This document shows, piece by piece, positions 1 to 9,229 of a DNA stretch of 37,806 nt. Source of the stretch: Firmicutes bacterium ADurb.Bin248 (GTDB lineage Bacteria > Bacillota > Clostridia > Christensenellales > CAG-138); NCBI GenBank assembly GCA_002069725.1, contig MWBW01000028.1, forward strand, positions 1 through 37,806, read 5' to 3'. Both the position numbers and the translations under genes were made by a program. The notes beneath the pieces are model-generated. The model had not been told where the DNA came from, searched no databases, and saw nothing but the letters and a program-made list of their open reading frames with translations. The stretch's first letter is position 1. Every line of letters starts with the position of its first letter.

Positions 1-2
1 AG

Positions 3-1313
3 GCGGGGCTGAAAATGAAGGCGGACCATACCGGCCGCTTCGACATCGCCGCCCTGAGCCGGGAGTTTTTGTCCGCGGGAGAAGTGAAGCTTCTGAGCAC
101 GCTGGATGAAGCCTTGGGCGACCTGTTTTCCGGCCAGACCATACTGCTCGTTGACAGGACGCAAGAAGCGCTCTCCATCGGCCTGAGGAAGTGGGAGAAG
201 CGCGGCGTCGGCGAGCCGCAGACCGAAACGGTGGTGCGCGGCCCGAGAGAAGGCTTTACAGAGACATTGCGCGTCAACACGGCGATGCTGCGCCGCAAGA
301 TCAAAAACGCGAACCTGCGCCTCGAGACGATGAAGATCGGGCGGCAGACCAACACGGACGTCTGCATCGCATACATCGAAGGCATCGTCAAGCCCGGCTT
401 GATCGACGAGCTCAAAAAGCGGCTGGACGCGATCGATACCGACTCCGTGCTTGATTCGGGTTATGTCGAGGCATACATCGAGGACGCGCCGTACTCCATT
501 TTCCCGACCGTGGGCAACAGCGAGCGGCCGGATACCATCGCGGGCAGGCTGCTGGAAGGCCGCGCGGCGGTTATCGTGGATGGCTCTCCCTTTGTGCTGA
601 GCGTGCCCGCGGTATACATCGAATACTTCCAATCTCCCGAGGACTACTATATCCGCACGTATTACGCATCCGTGCTCCGAATCATCCGCGTGTTCAGCTT
701 CCTCATCACGATACTCGCGCCCGCGCTGTACGTCGCCATCACGACTTTCCATCAGGAGCTCATCCCCACAAAGCTGCTTTTTACCATGACCGCCGGGCTT
801 TCGGGCGTGCCTTTTCCCGCACTGGTGGAAGCGCTGATTATGCAGGTCATGTTCGATATACTCAAGGAAGCGGGCATCCGGCTCCCCAAGCCGGTCGGCA
901 GCGCCATCAGCATCGTCGGCGCGCTCGTCATCGGCCAATCCGCGGTTTCGGCGGGGTTGATCGGGCCGTTTATGATCATCGTGATCTCCATCACGGCCAT
1001 ATCCAGCTTCGTGGTTCCCGCGCAGACGGATTCCCTGTCGCTGATGCGTTACATATTTTTGCTGCTCGCGGGATTCCTCGGCGGCTTCGGGGTCATCATG
1101 GGCCTTCTGTTCGCGCTGACCTATCTTGTTTCGCTCAAGTCGTTCGGCACGTTCTATCTTTCGCCGATCCTTCCGCTCAACAAGCAGGGCATGAAGGACT
1201 GCTTTGTGCGCATGCCGCTCTGGATGATGATGAAGCGCCCCTTTACCCCGGCGTCGGAAAACGACGTGCGCCGCGGGCCGCGCGAAGCTTTTTCGGAACG
1301 GAAAGGAGGCTGA
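3..1313 (+). CDS. GerA-family spore germination receptor subunit A (5' partial)
   Basis: This is the A subunit of a nutrient germinant receptor in the spore inner membrane, which senses small molecules together with the B and C subunits. The visible part contains the family block WEKRGVGEPQTETVVRGPREGFTE near residues 60-85 (counted from the ATG at 15), followed by RRKIKN and a hydrophobic C-terminal half with about five membrane segments (residues 220-375). The frame is open to the left edge, and the usual first 60-70 residues of GerA proteins (the segment with the LYIDGLVD-like motif) are missing. The true start is therefore probably outside the window, and the ATG at 15 is only an internal methionine. 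The stop overlaps the next start as TGATG, which indicates an operon. Family assignment is firm; the germinant cannot be inferred. Confidence 0.92.
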   Translation, partial: AGLKMKADHTGRFDIAALSREFLSAGEVKLLSTLDEALGDLFSGQTILLVDRTQEALSIGLRKWEKRGVGEPQTETVVRGPREGFTETLRVNTAMLRRKIKNANLRLETMKIGRQTNTDVCIAYIEGIVKPGLIDELKKRLDAIDTDSVLDSGYVEAYIEDAPYSIFPTVGNSERPDTIAGRLLEGRAAVIVDGSPFVLSVPAVYIEYFQSPEDYYIRTYYASVLRIIRVFSFLITILAPALYVAITTFHQELIPTKLLFTMTAGLSGVPFPALVEALIMQVMFDILKEAGIRLPKPVGSAISIVGALVIGQSAVSAGLIGPFMIIVISITAISSFVVPAQTDSLSLMRYIFLLLAGFLGGFGVIMGLLFALTYLVSLKSFGTFYLSPILPLNKQGMKDCFVRMPLWMMMKRPFTPASENDVRRGPREAFSERKGG

Positions 1314-2500
1314 TGCGTTTGCATGGGAGGTTGAAAACGATTGCCTGCGCGGCTCTCGCGGTGTTGGCGCTGTTCTCGGCGGGCTGCCAGAGCGCGCGCG
1401 AACTGGGCGATCTGGTCATCGTGATGGGCATCGGCATGGACGGCGACCGGGAAGAGCCGGGCAACATCAAGCTTACCGCGCAGATCGTGCTGCCCGAAAA
1501 GATATCCTCGTCCCAGGACGGCGGGGCGTCCTCATCCGGCTCCGAGGGCCCGTATTATAATCTGGGCAGCTCCGAAAAGAACACGTTCGAAGCCGTACGC
1601 GGGTATACGCACATGGTGTCGGGCAAACTGTATATCGCGCATACGCAGGTTTTTGTGATCGGCAGCGAGATGGCCAGGGAGGGCATCGCGCCGTATCTCG
1701 ACTTTTTCACGCGCGCCAAGGAAACGCGCCCCACCGCCAAAATCGTGATATCGGAAACGACCGCGAGCGAAATGCTCGGCGTGAAGCCGCAAAAGGAAAT
1801 GCTCCCCGCGATCCACATCTCCCAGCTTGTGGAAGGGCAGATGGTCAACTCGCAATCCAAGGAAATCACGCTGCTGGATTATGTGAAAGCCATGCAGAGC
1901 ACGACCGCCTCGTTGATCGCGCCCATTTTGCGGATCGAGGAAAAAGAGGGCAAACAGGTGCTCTCGGTAAGCGGCATGGCGGTATTCAAAGAGGACAAAA
2001 TGGTGGGGGAACTCAGCGGGGACGAAACGCGCGGCGTACTGTGGGTGATGGGAGAGATTCGCAGCGCGGTGATTAACGTGGAGATCGCGGGCGGCATCGC
2101 CTCGTTCGATGTGCTCAACGCGAAAAGCAGCGTATCCCCGACGGTTTCCGGCGGCAAAGTGGCCGTGAAGATAGACGTTGCCGCATCGGTCAAGCTTGCG
2201 GAGCAGACCTGCGAGGAAAACCTCGCGACCCAGGATCGCATCAAGGAGCTTCAAGCGCTCGCGGGCGAAGCCATCCGCAGCGAAATCTTGCTGGCGTATC
2301 AAAAAGCGGCGTCGCTCAAAGCGGATGTGTTCGGTTTCGGCGAGATGATTCACCATCGCGACAAGGCGAGCTGGCGCGAAATCGAGCCGGATTGGGACAG
2401 GCTGTTTCCCGAGATCACGCTGGACGTCAACGCCGAGGTTACGATCAAATCGGTAGGCTCTCTGGAAAGACCGGCATGGGACAAAACGGATGAGGAGTAA
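1313..2500 (+). CDS. Ger(x)C-family germination lipoprotein
   Basis: This is the C subunit of the germinant receptor, a lipoprotein on the outer face of the spore inner membrane. It has a signal peptide with a lipobox (LFSAGC, modified Cys near residue 25) followed directly by the family motif ELGDLVIVMGIGMD. The middle holds GKLYIAHTQVFVIG and the conserved 'R...FFTRAKETRPTAKIVIS' region; the C-terminal third has the usual ELQA..IRSEI...Q....DVFGFGE pattern. Its 395 residues are a normal length. The start ATG at 1313 follows AGGAGG and overlaps the GerA stop by one base, implying translational coupling. No missing key segment was seen. Confidence 0.93.
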   Translation: MRLHGRLKTIACAALAVLALFSAGCQSARELGDLVIVMGIGMDGDREEPGNIKLTAQIVLPEKISSSQDGGASSSGSEGPYYNLGSSEKNTFEAVRGYTHMVSGKLYIAHTQVFVIGSEMAREGIAPYLDFFTRAKETRPTAKIVISETTASEMLGVKPQKEMLPAIHISQLVEGQMVNSQSKEITLLDYVKAMQSTTASLIAPILRIEEKEGKQVLSVSGMAVFKEDKMVGELSGDETRGVLWVMGEIRSAVINVEIAGGIASFDVLNAKSSVSPTVSGGKVAVKIDVAASVKLAEQTCEENLATQDRIKELQALAGEAIRSEILLAYQKAASLKADVFGFGEMIHHRDKASWREIEPDWDRLFPEITLDVNAEVTIKSVGSLERPAWDKTDEE

Positions 2501-2530
2501 CGAGGATTTGAGAAGAGCGGAGACAAAGGC

Positions 2531-2749
2531 ATGGCGCTGCTGATCATTGCATTTTTCAGCCTGTGCGCTTTGATCGAAATCCCAAGGCTGGCGCGGGCAA
2601 AGAGAACGAAGGAACTCGTCTGGTTCTGCGTCTTTTCCGCAATCGGCCTTACGCTTTTCATGCTGCTTCTGGCGAGCGTAAAAATACCCGGCCCCATCAA
2701 GGTAATCATGGGATGGCTCGACTGGATCGGGCTGCACTATCCCGCGTAA
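2531..2749 (+). CDS. small two-helix membrane protein of a ger operon (D-type candidate)
   Basis: A 72-residue protein lies between the C and B germination genes on the same strand. It has two hydrophobic stretches (about residues 2-18 and 28-48) separated by a basic loop (RLARAKRTKE). GGAG stands nine bases before the ATG, and GerB begins 13 bases after its stop. Some Bacillus and Clostridia gerA-type operons are known to carry a fourth small gene for a roughly 70-80 residue, two-transmembrane D protein that modulates germination. Position, size and topology fit that class. I do not recognise a diagnostic sequence motif, so the D-subunit call is inference from context. Confidence 0.7.
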   Translation: MALLIIAFFSLCALIEIPRLARAKRTKELVWFCVFSAIGLTLFMLLLASVKIPGPIKVIMGWLDWIGLHYPA

Positions 2750-2762
2750 AAGGGAGAACACG

Positions 2763-3884
2763 ATGAACGATGAACTGAAAACGTCGCAGCTCACGCCGCT
2801 GACCATCAGCTTTATACTGGGATCGGCGCTGCTGATCACCATGGTCGACGGCATCACCGCGCACGACACGTGGATGGTCGTGATAGCCGGGTTTGTCCTA
2901 TGTTTGCCGTTCCTGCTGATTTACGCGCACCTGGCCAAACGCTTCCCCGGCAAAAGCCTCATCGAAATGAACGACGTCATATTCGGCAAGGTCGTCGGCA
3001 AAATCGTTTCGGCGATCTATGTGGCGTATTTTTTTCTGCTGCTCACCTTCAACATCAACGACGCGGCGGGCTTTTACGTCGGTTACGTGATGCCGGATAC
3101 GCCCGATATGGCGTTCCTGATCATATTCACGCTGGTTTGCGCCTTCGCGGTTCATAGAGGTCTGGTCGCGATTGCAAAAGTAAGCCTGGCTACAACGGCG
3201 CTTGCGGTCACCGTGGTCGCTTTGACGACGCTGATGCTGATCGGGAACATGGATTCTTCCAACCTGCTTCCTCTGTTCGACAAGCCCCTGATACGGTACG
3301 TGCAGGCGACGCAAATCGTCGTGGAGCTTCCGTTCCTGGAGATCGTCTCGCTGCTCATGGTCATGCCGCTGATCAAAGACAACCGGAAGCTGACGCGTTC
3401 CTGGATAACGGGGGCCGCCGTCGCGGCGGTGCTGATGCTTGCGATCGTGCTGCGAAACACGCTCGTTCTGGGAGGCGCTTCGAATATTCTCGGCGAGAAT
3501 TCTTTCGAGGCGATCCGGCTGATCAACATCGGGGAATTCCTCACGCGCATCGAACTGCTCATCGCGATCAATTACACGACTTTTTTCTTCATTAAAATCA
3601 GCGTGCTTTACTATGTCACGCTCAACGGCATATCGCAGTTGCTGCGCCTGGAGCGCGCCAACGCGCTCATACTGCCGCTTGGCAGCATCGCCGTGGTGTT
3701 CGCGTACATCAAGGTGGATTCGGCGGTGATACACGCGATCTGGGGCGCGCAGTACGCGCCGGTGTTCTCCTTCCCATGCACCGTGTTCTTCCCGCTGCTC
3801 ATGCTCATCGTCGCGGCGCTCAGAAAACTCAGGACGCCGCCGCCCGACGCTTTGCGGCAGCAGGAGATTAAGCCCGAACCGTAG
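2763..3884 (+). CDS. GerB-family spore germination protein (B subunit)
   Basis: This is the integral-membrane B subunit of the germinant receptor, related to the APC amino-acid transporter superfamily and expected to bind the germinant. The N-terminus has the typical 'LTPLTISFILGSALL' start and helix 1, then 'KRFPGKSLIEMNDVIFGKVVGKI' between helices 2 and 3. About ten hydrophobic segments run through the 373 residues, which is normal size. The ATG at 2763 follows GGGAG. It is the last gene of the operon. Downstream, 106 bases separate it from the convergent helicase gene, and a weak terminator-like hairpin is present there. Confidence 0.92.
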   Translation: MNDELKTSQLTPLTISFILGSALLITMVDGITAHDTWMVVIAGFVLCLPFLLIYAHLAKRFPGKSLIEMNDVIFGKVVGKIVSAIYVAYFFLLLTFNINDAAGFYVGYVMPDTPDMAFLIIFTLVCAFAVHRGLVAIAKVSLATTALAVTVVALTTLMLIGNMDSSNLLPLFDKPLIRYVQATQIVVELPFLEIVSLLMVMPLIKDNRKLTRSWITGAAVAAVLMLAIVLRNTLVLGGASNILGENSFEAIRLINIGEFLTRIELLIAINYTTFFFIKISVLYYVTLNGISQLLRLERANALILPLGSIAVVFAYIKVDSAVIHAIWGAQYAPVFSFPCTVFFPLLMLIVAALRKLRTPPPDALRQQEIKPEP

Positions 3885-3892
3885 ACCGATCG

Positions 3893-3918
3893 CCGCGGAA
3901 TCGCGCGGAGGGCTTTTT
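3893..3918 (+). terminator. weak terminator-like hairpin after the ger operon
   Basis: Arms CCGCG (3893-3897) and CGCGG (3904-3908) are separated by six bases, with a run of five T at 3914-3918. The stem is short and the T run is displaced by five bases, so this is only a possible intrinsic terminator between the convergent ger operon and the helicase gene. Confidence 0.3.
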
Positions 3919-3990
3919 CAGCATTTCCAAAAGCATACGGAACGTCCCGCAGATCCCCCGCGGCTGATCTCCGGCCATGATGCGGGAAGC

Positions 3991-6186
3991 TCACAGGGCG
4001 TTTTTAAGGCCTTCGAAGTCAAGGTAATCCTCGACGAACTGCTTGCGCAGGAGCTCGGGCGGAATGAACTCGTTGTATTTCCCGTCGATCTGCACCTTGT
4101 CGGGCAGCGGCAGGTCATATAGGTCGAGATCCCGGCGGAGTATGTCCGCGATGATGCCCTCCAACTCCTCTTTCGTGCCGCTGAATACGACCTCGAGGTA
4201 AACGCATGTGATCCAGGGCAGCTTGCTTTTGATCTTGCGGTGAAGCAGCGCGTAATGCAGCGTCATCAGCTGCCGGGTGCCCACCCAGGGGAAAACGGCG
4301 AATTTCTTGTCGGAAAGCGGCGTCACGAGATTCTCCAATATGCCGCTGTTCCGGGCGATGTATTGGATCTCGTTCAGCCGCTCCCGGCAGCGCTCGCTGC
4401 AATACGGGTACGCTTCATCCGTTTTCAGCACGCTTCGTATTTTTTGCACGAGCACGGTGTGAAGCTCGGCGTTGAAGTCCACATCCCAGTCCACAACGGA
4501 AATCCCCGGAACCCGTTTTACGAAAATGACCTTGGATTTGACGTTCACATCCACGGTCTCCCACGCCATCCCCGCCAGCGAAAAACGGACGCCGACCGGG
4601 TAGACCTTGTCGACCGTACCGATGGTGCGGTTTTCGTCTTTGACGAGCAGATATTCGGGCGCGAGGAACACCGTGAGGAATTTGTGGCTGTTGACCACCT
4701 TTTCCCCTTCGCGGCCTATGATCAGCCCGCCCTGCTCGGTGCGCTGCAGCTGATCCGTGTCGATCAAATGGGTGAGCAGCAGTTTATAATCGGCCTGCGG
4801 TATGTTTTTGAAGCAGCCCAAAGAAAGCACCGTTTGGGCAAGCGCCGCGGGGGACATTTCCCCGTTGCTCTTCAAACAGCTCATGGTCTGATGGTATAGG
4901 AGATTATACGCGTGGTTCTGCGGGGGGATGGGCTCGATCCAGCGATCCCTGAGATAAAGCTCGATGATGGCGACGGTGCGAATGAACTCCCAGTTGATCG
5001 GGCCGAGTATGTCGGCGGAATTGATCTTGATGCTCTCGACAAACGTAAAAAGCAGCTGGGGAATCTGCCCGCGCCGCCCGCAGCGCCCCAGGCGCTGCGC
5101 GAAGCTTGAAACGTTGAGCGGCGCGCCGACCTGAACGGCCTGGTCGAGCGAGCCTATGTCGATGCCAAGCTCCAGCGTTACGGTGGCGCCGGTCACGATT
5201 TTCTCGTCGGCCGATTTCATTTCGTCCTCCGTGTTTTCCCGCAGCAGAGCCGAAACATTGCCGTGGTGGACGCGGTAAACATCCGGCGCCTTGTTTTTCA
5301 GGGCGATCTCGCGCAGATGCGCCATGACGAATTCCGTCTCTTCCCGGCTGTTGGTGAAGATGATGGTCTTTTTATCCAGCGTCTGCTTAAAAAGATATTC
5401 GTAATGCTCGCGGTCGCCCATATCGCCGGAGGCGACTTTGACGACGTTGCCGCTGCCGTCCCTCTCCACAAGATCGCGTTCGTCGGCATAATTCACGAAG
5501 CGTTCGATATGCAGCCTGACGCGCTTCTTGCCTTCTTCTATAACAGGGGCCGCGCATTCCCGCCCGGTGCCGGTGTTGAGCCAGTTTTGGGCGAGCGACA
5601 CATCCCCCAGCGTGGCGGAAAGGCCGACCCGCCGCGGGTTGACGCCGGTCAATTGCTTGAGGCGTTCGAGCACGCACAAAAGCTGCAGGCCCCGGACGTC
5701 CCGCATGAAATAATGGACCTCGTCGACGACGACAAAACGCAGGTCCGAAAACATGGCAAGACATGCGCCGCGCTTGTTGGTGATCAGGCTCTCGAGGGAT
5801 TCCGGCGTGATTTGCAGCAGGCCTTCCGGTTTTTTTACGAGCTTGTTTTTTAGGTTGAGCGAGGCGTCCCCGTGCCACTTCGTAACGGGGATGTTGGAGT
5901 CCAGAAGAAGCTGCTCCAGCCGCTTGAACTGGTCGTTGATCAGCGCTTTCAAAGGCGATACGTACAGTACGCCCACCGAACCCGAAGGCTTATTGTACAA
6001 TTCCGTGAGGATCGGCAAAAAGGCGGCTTCGGTCTTGCCCGTGGCCGTTCCGGAGGAAAGCAGCAGATTCTCGTCGCTGTCGAAAATGACTTCGCAGGCG
6101 GCCACCTGGTTGCCCCGAAGCTCCTCCCATTTGTTTTGATAGATAAATTCCTGGATAAAAGGCGCGAGCCTTGAAAATGCGTCCAT
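3991..6186 (-). CDS. sngC: SngC-like DEVH-box superfamily 2 helicase (Shango defence)
   Basis: A 731-residue ATP-dependent nucleic-acid helicase. Motif I is GTATGKT (46-52), motif II DEVH (155-158), motif III SAT (190-192) and motif VI QRLGRCGRRG (364-373), giving two RecA-like lobes of the Lhr/BrxHI-like kind. A C-terminal region of about 300 residues is of unknown role and includes a Cys pair (YCSERCRE). The gene begins three bases after the ATPase stop, and its SD (GAGGT) lies inside the end of that gene, so the two are translationally coupled. Helicase plus DUF2791-type ATPase plus TerB protein is the known make-up of Shango. A BREX-related helicase is the alternative name for the same fold. 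The helicase call is certain; the Shango assignment rests on gene content. Confidence 0.85.
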   Translation of the reverse strand: MDAFSRLAPFIQEFIYQNKWEELRGNQVAACEVIFDSDENLLLSSGTATGKTEAAFLPILTELYNKPSGSVGVLYVSPLKALINDQFKRLEQLLLDSNIPVTKWHGDASLNLKNKLVKKPEGLLQITPESLESLITNKRGACLAMFSDLRFVVVDEVHYFMRDVRGLQLLCVLERLKQLTGVNPRRVGLSATLGDVSLAQNWLNTGTGRECAAPVIEEGKKRVRLHIERFVNYADERDLVERDGSGNVVKVASGDMGDREHYEYLFKQTLDKKTIIFTNSREETEFVMAHLREIALKNKAPDVYRVHHGNVSALLRENTEDEMKSADEKIVTGATVTLELGIDIGSLDQAVQVGAPLNVSSFAQRLGRCGRRGQIPQLLFTFVESIKINSADILGPINWEFIRTVAIIELYLRDRWIEPIPPQNHAYNLLYHQTMSCLKSNGEMSPAALAQTVLSLGCFKNIPQADYKLLLTHLIDTDQLQRTEQGGLIIGREGEKVVNSHKFLTVFLAPEYLLVKDENRTIGTVDKVYPVGVRFSLAGMAWETVDVNVKSKVIFVKRVPGISVVDWDVDFNAELHTVLVQKIRSVLKTDEAYPYCSERCRERLNEIQYIARNSGILENLVTPLSDKKFAVFPWVGTRQLMTLHYALLHRKIKSKLPWITCVYLEVVFSGTKEELEGIIADILRRDLDLYDLPLPDKVQIDGKYNEFIPPELLRKQFVEDYLDFEGLKNAL

Positions 6187-6189
6187 ACG

Positions 6190-7512
6190 TTATACCTCAA
6201 ACTCGCGGAATTCGCTGTGGATATCCTCCTCGGAAAGCCCGCCTTTGGCCAGCTCAAAGTTGTTGTCCCCCAAAATATCGCAAACGTTTTTGTGCGGATT
6301 CTGGTAAAGTATGTTGATCAGCTCGATGAAATCGCGGATGATCTCGCGCGGGGTAATGTGGGTTTCGGCGCCGACGCGGTTATATTCCACGGTGAGGAAG
6401 TAGACCAGCTCGTCATGCGACAACGCGGGCGTATAGTTGTACAATTGGGCGTGTATGTTCAGGAGCTTCTCCACGAGGATATACATCTCCTCCTGCGAAA
6501 GCATCTGCAGCCGGATGATGGGCGCGGACATATCCCTGATGTCGGCGCTCGCGAAATGCCCCTCCGCCAGCCTCGAGCGCAGCGCTTCGTAGCTGAACAC
6601 GCCCTTGTATTTATCCTCGATGCACTGCGGCGTGCCGCCCATCAGAAAACCGATGTGCCTCGCTTTGCCCTGCAGCACGTCGTTGTATATGGTCAGCAGC
6701 TTTTCGTAATTGTTCGCCCGGGTGATGGAGTTCGGGATCTTGTAGATGTTGACCAGCTCGTCTATCATCACGAGCAAGCCCTTATAGCCCGCGCCGACCA
6801 GAAACGCGGCGAATATCTTCAAAAAGTCGTACCAGGTCTCGTCGGAGACGATGAAATTGATGCCCAAATCCTCCTTTGCTTCCTTGCGGGAAGGATACTC
6901 CCCCCGAAACCATTTCAAAACATTGGATTTCATGGCCGCATCGTCCCGCCTGTAAGCATTCCAATAAGCGGCGACGGCCTTGGCAAATTCGAAGCCGTTG
7001 ACCATACCCTCCAGAGAGCCCGCGACCGCGTATATCCGCCTTTCAACCAGCTCGTCGAAATCGTCGCCATCCGCATTGCATTGGGCTTTCACGGCCGCCT
7101 GGATGTTGGAGATCCATTTTTCCAAAATCAACGGGAGCGCCCCTCCGTCGGGCTTCGACCTCGTGGAAAGGTTTTGGATCAATTCCTTATAAGTCGCCAA
7201 TCCCTGGCTTTTGGTTCCGGCGAAACGGCGTTCCGGCGAAAGGTCGGCATCCACGACCGCAAAGCCTTTTGCCGTGGCGTAATTGCGGATGGTCTGAAGC
7301 AAAAAGCTCTTGCCGCTGCCGTATTTGCCCACGATGAAGCGGAACGACGCGCCGCCCTGTTCGATCATATCGATATCGCGCAGTAAGGCGGCGATCTCCT
7401 GGGCGCGGCCCACCGTGATATACTCGAGCCCCACGCGCGGCACAACGCCGCCTTTCAATGCGTTCATCAGTATGTTCGCGATCCGGTTGGGCACCTGACT
7501 TACCATGCGCAT
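6190..7512 (-). CDS. sngB: SngB-like P-loop ATPase (DUF2791/BrxD type)
   Basis: A 440-residue ATPase. Walker A is GKYGSGKS (62-69) and Walker B is LLVMIDEL (246-253); FLMGGTPQCIEDKYKGVFSYEALRSRL further on resembles the sensor-containing segment of the BrxD/DUF2791 family. The open frame continues upstream to 7692, but that part lies over the TerB gene. The ATG at 7512 has AAGGAA eight bases upstream and overlaps the TerB stop by 13 bases; a second ATG at 7506 is possible. In Shango this ATPase acts with the TerB protein and the helicase; its mechanism is not established. It is the middle gene of the three. BrxD of BREX type 2 is a relative, but no BREX methyltransferase, PglZ or BrxC-like gene is present. 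Confidence 0.83.
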   Translation of the reverse strand: MRMVSQVPNRIANILMNALKGGVVPRVGLEYITVGRAQEIAALLRDIDMIEQGGASFRFIVGKYGSGKSFLLQTIRNYATAKGFAVVDADLSPERRFAGTKSQGLATYKELIQNLSTRSKPDGGALPLILEKWISNIQAAVKAQCNADGDDFDELVERRIYAVAGSLEGMVNGFEFAKAVAAYWNAYRRDDAAMKSNVLKWFRGEYPSRKEAKEDLGINFIVSDETWYDFLKIFAAFLVGAGYKGLLVMIDELVNIYKIPNSITRANNYEKLLTIYNDVLQGKARHIGFLMGGTPQCIEDKYKGVFSYEALRSRLAEGHFASADIRDMSAPIIRLQMLSQEEMYILVEKLLNIHAQLYNYTPALSHDELVYFLTVEYNRVGAETHITPREIIRDFIELINILYQNPHKNVCDILGDNNFELAKGGLSEEDIHSEFREFEV

Positions 7513-9206
7513 CCCACCAATTCCTTCAATTGATCCCTGTAATCGTCGTATATAAAGAATTCTTCGTCCATAAGGCTGTCGCCTATGAAATCCATGGCTT
7601 TTTCGTTGATTCCGTCGACCAGGACCTCGGGCATCACGCCGCGCTCGTCGGCAAACCGCCTGATTTCCGTCTCCCCGCGCAGCGCCGCGCACAAAGCCTC
7701 TGTTTCGGCTGCGGTCAGCGCTTGTTTGAACCCCTCCCAGGCGCCGGACAGGGGCGCCGGTTCAGGATCGGGCGGCGGCGCGGGAGGCATGTCCGGGAAA
7801 GCCGGCGAAGTAAAACCGGACGGCGCCGCGGCGGGAACAGATTGCGCTTCCTGCTCCGGCACGATCAGTTTTTCCTGCGTGGCCTGGGCTTCCCGCCTGA
7901 TTTTGGACAGCGCGCCGCGATCCACCCGAACGACCGTCTTTGTCGCCTCCCTGTAAAACGCAAGCGCCGCGTCGCCGACGATCTGCTCAAGGGACAGCCC
8001 CGCCCCGTTCAGCCTGCCGAGCGCCGCGTGCGAAACGGCGCCGATGTTGGCGGAGAGCTTATACTTATATTTTGCGGCCTGCCTCAAAACGGATTCCATC
8101 CGCTTCATCGCGTAGCCGATCAACTGCCTGCCGCTTTCCGAAGCGGGAACCGTGCTGAAGGCCCAGTTGTTCCGGCTGCATATGTAGATTTCGTTTTCGG
8201 AAAGCACGACCCGCCTGTCCTTTTGCTTCATCCACGGGTAAAAAAGCGCATCCTTAAACGGCGTCCACGCGGACATTTTCTTTGCGGGCTGAAATACGGA
8301 CCCGTCGAAATCCATGCCGTTTTCAGCGAAAACCCGCCGGAGCCTGTCGATCAGGAAGTAAAAACAATCCGCGCACAGCTTCGCGTTGCCGCCTGTGAAA
8401 AACGCGGATTTCCTGATGTCGTATTTTGAAACGGCGCAGAACAGATCGAACTCATCGCCCGTGTCCGCCATGTTCGGGTAATGCGCGGCGATGCCGTTTT
8501 GATCGGCGAACGCCTTGAACGAATGCGCAAGCTCGTAGTAAATATGATAATCCTTGAACCATTTCAATATATATTTGTCGACGGTTTTATTGTAAGCGCG
8601 GAACGCTTTCCAGAAAAACACCAGCTTGTCAAGACCGTCCCGCGGGTCGTCCACGCCGATGTTGTTGAGCAGTTCGTAAATATATATAAAAGCGTAGGAC
8701 AGCGAGGTTTCGGCGACGTTTCCTTTCCTAACCTGCGTGCGCCAGGTGAAATACGTCCGGAGCTGTTCGTAGCCCATCATCTGATAATAAGGAAAATAAG
8801 CGGAATAGGGGACCGATTCGGCGTATTGATCCGCAAAGTCTTTCATAAACAGGCCTTGCTTATAAAAGATTCCGGCGTCCTGCTGCCGGGCGACCCTGTC
8901 GAAAAACCTCGAACCCGCGGGGAACAAAGGCCGGTCCTCTCTGGCGATATCCCTCATCCTGTAAAAGAGCTCCCGGATCTCATCCTTCTCGGGCGGTTCG
9001 ATTTTCTGCGATTTCAATACGAATTTGCCGACGCCCGGTATGCCGCACGAATCATACTCGATCTCGTAATACAACCCGTCGGGGAGGGAGGCGCGGGCAT
9101 TCGTCCCGGTTTGCGGCGACGCTTGCGCGGCCCCCTCCTCCCGGCTCTGACGCCGGTCGGGGATCTTAAACGGTTCGTATTTGTTTTCGATATGATATCC
9201 GTCCAC
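7500..9206 (-). CDS. sngA: SngA-like TerB-N / TerB-C domain protein
   Basis: A 568-residue protein. The TerB-N signature is clear at about residues 138-185 (YYQMMGYEQLRTYFTWRTQVR, then SLSYAFIYIYELLNNIG). A Pro-rich linker around 450-490 leads to a C-terminal TerB-C-like helical domain. TerB-N/TerB-C proteins are known to neighbour DNA-processing ATPases and helicases, and a TerB protein is the defining component of Shango. The start is GTG at 9206 with AAGGGG five bases upstream; the S24 regulator ends 23 bases before it. The first 90 residues are poorly conserved to my eye and may be a lineage-specific extension. No transmembrane segment is visible. Confidence 0.82.
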   Translation of the reverse strand: MDGYHIENKYEPFKIPDRRQSREEGAAQASPQTGTNARASLPDGLYYEIEYDSCGIPGVGKFVLKSQKIEPPEKDEIRELFYRMRDIAREDRPLFPAGSRFFDRVARQQDAGIFYKQGLFMKDFADQYAESVPYSAYFPYYQMMGYEQLRTYFTWRTQVRKGNVAETSLSYAFIYIYELLNNIGVDDPRDGLDKLVFFWKAFRAYNKTVDKYILKWFKDYHIYYELAHSFKAFADQNGIAAHYPNMADTGDEFDLFCAVSKYDIRKSAFFTGGNAKLCADCFYFLIDRLRRVFAENGMDFDGSVFQPAKKMSAWTPFKDALFYPWMKQKDRRVVLSENEIYICSRNNWAFSTVPASESGRQLIGYAMKRMESVLRQAAKYKYKLSANIGAVSHAALGRLNGAGLSLEQIVGDAALAFYREATKTVVRVDRGALSKIRREAQATQEKLIVPEQEAQSVPAAAPSGFTSPAFPDMPPAPPPDPEPAPLSGAWEGFKQALTAAETEALCAALRGETEIRRFADERGVMPEVLVDGINEKAMDFIGDSLMDEEFFIYDDYRDQLKELVGCAW

Positions 9207-9229
9207 GATATCCCCTTAACGCAAAAGGT

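Noticed and set aside
3991..9206. BREX phage-exclusion island
   Set aside because: The helicase and ATPase resemble BrxHI and BrxD, but no methyltransferase, PglZ or BrxC/PglY-like gene is present and a TerB protein is, which fits Shango better.
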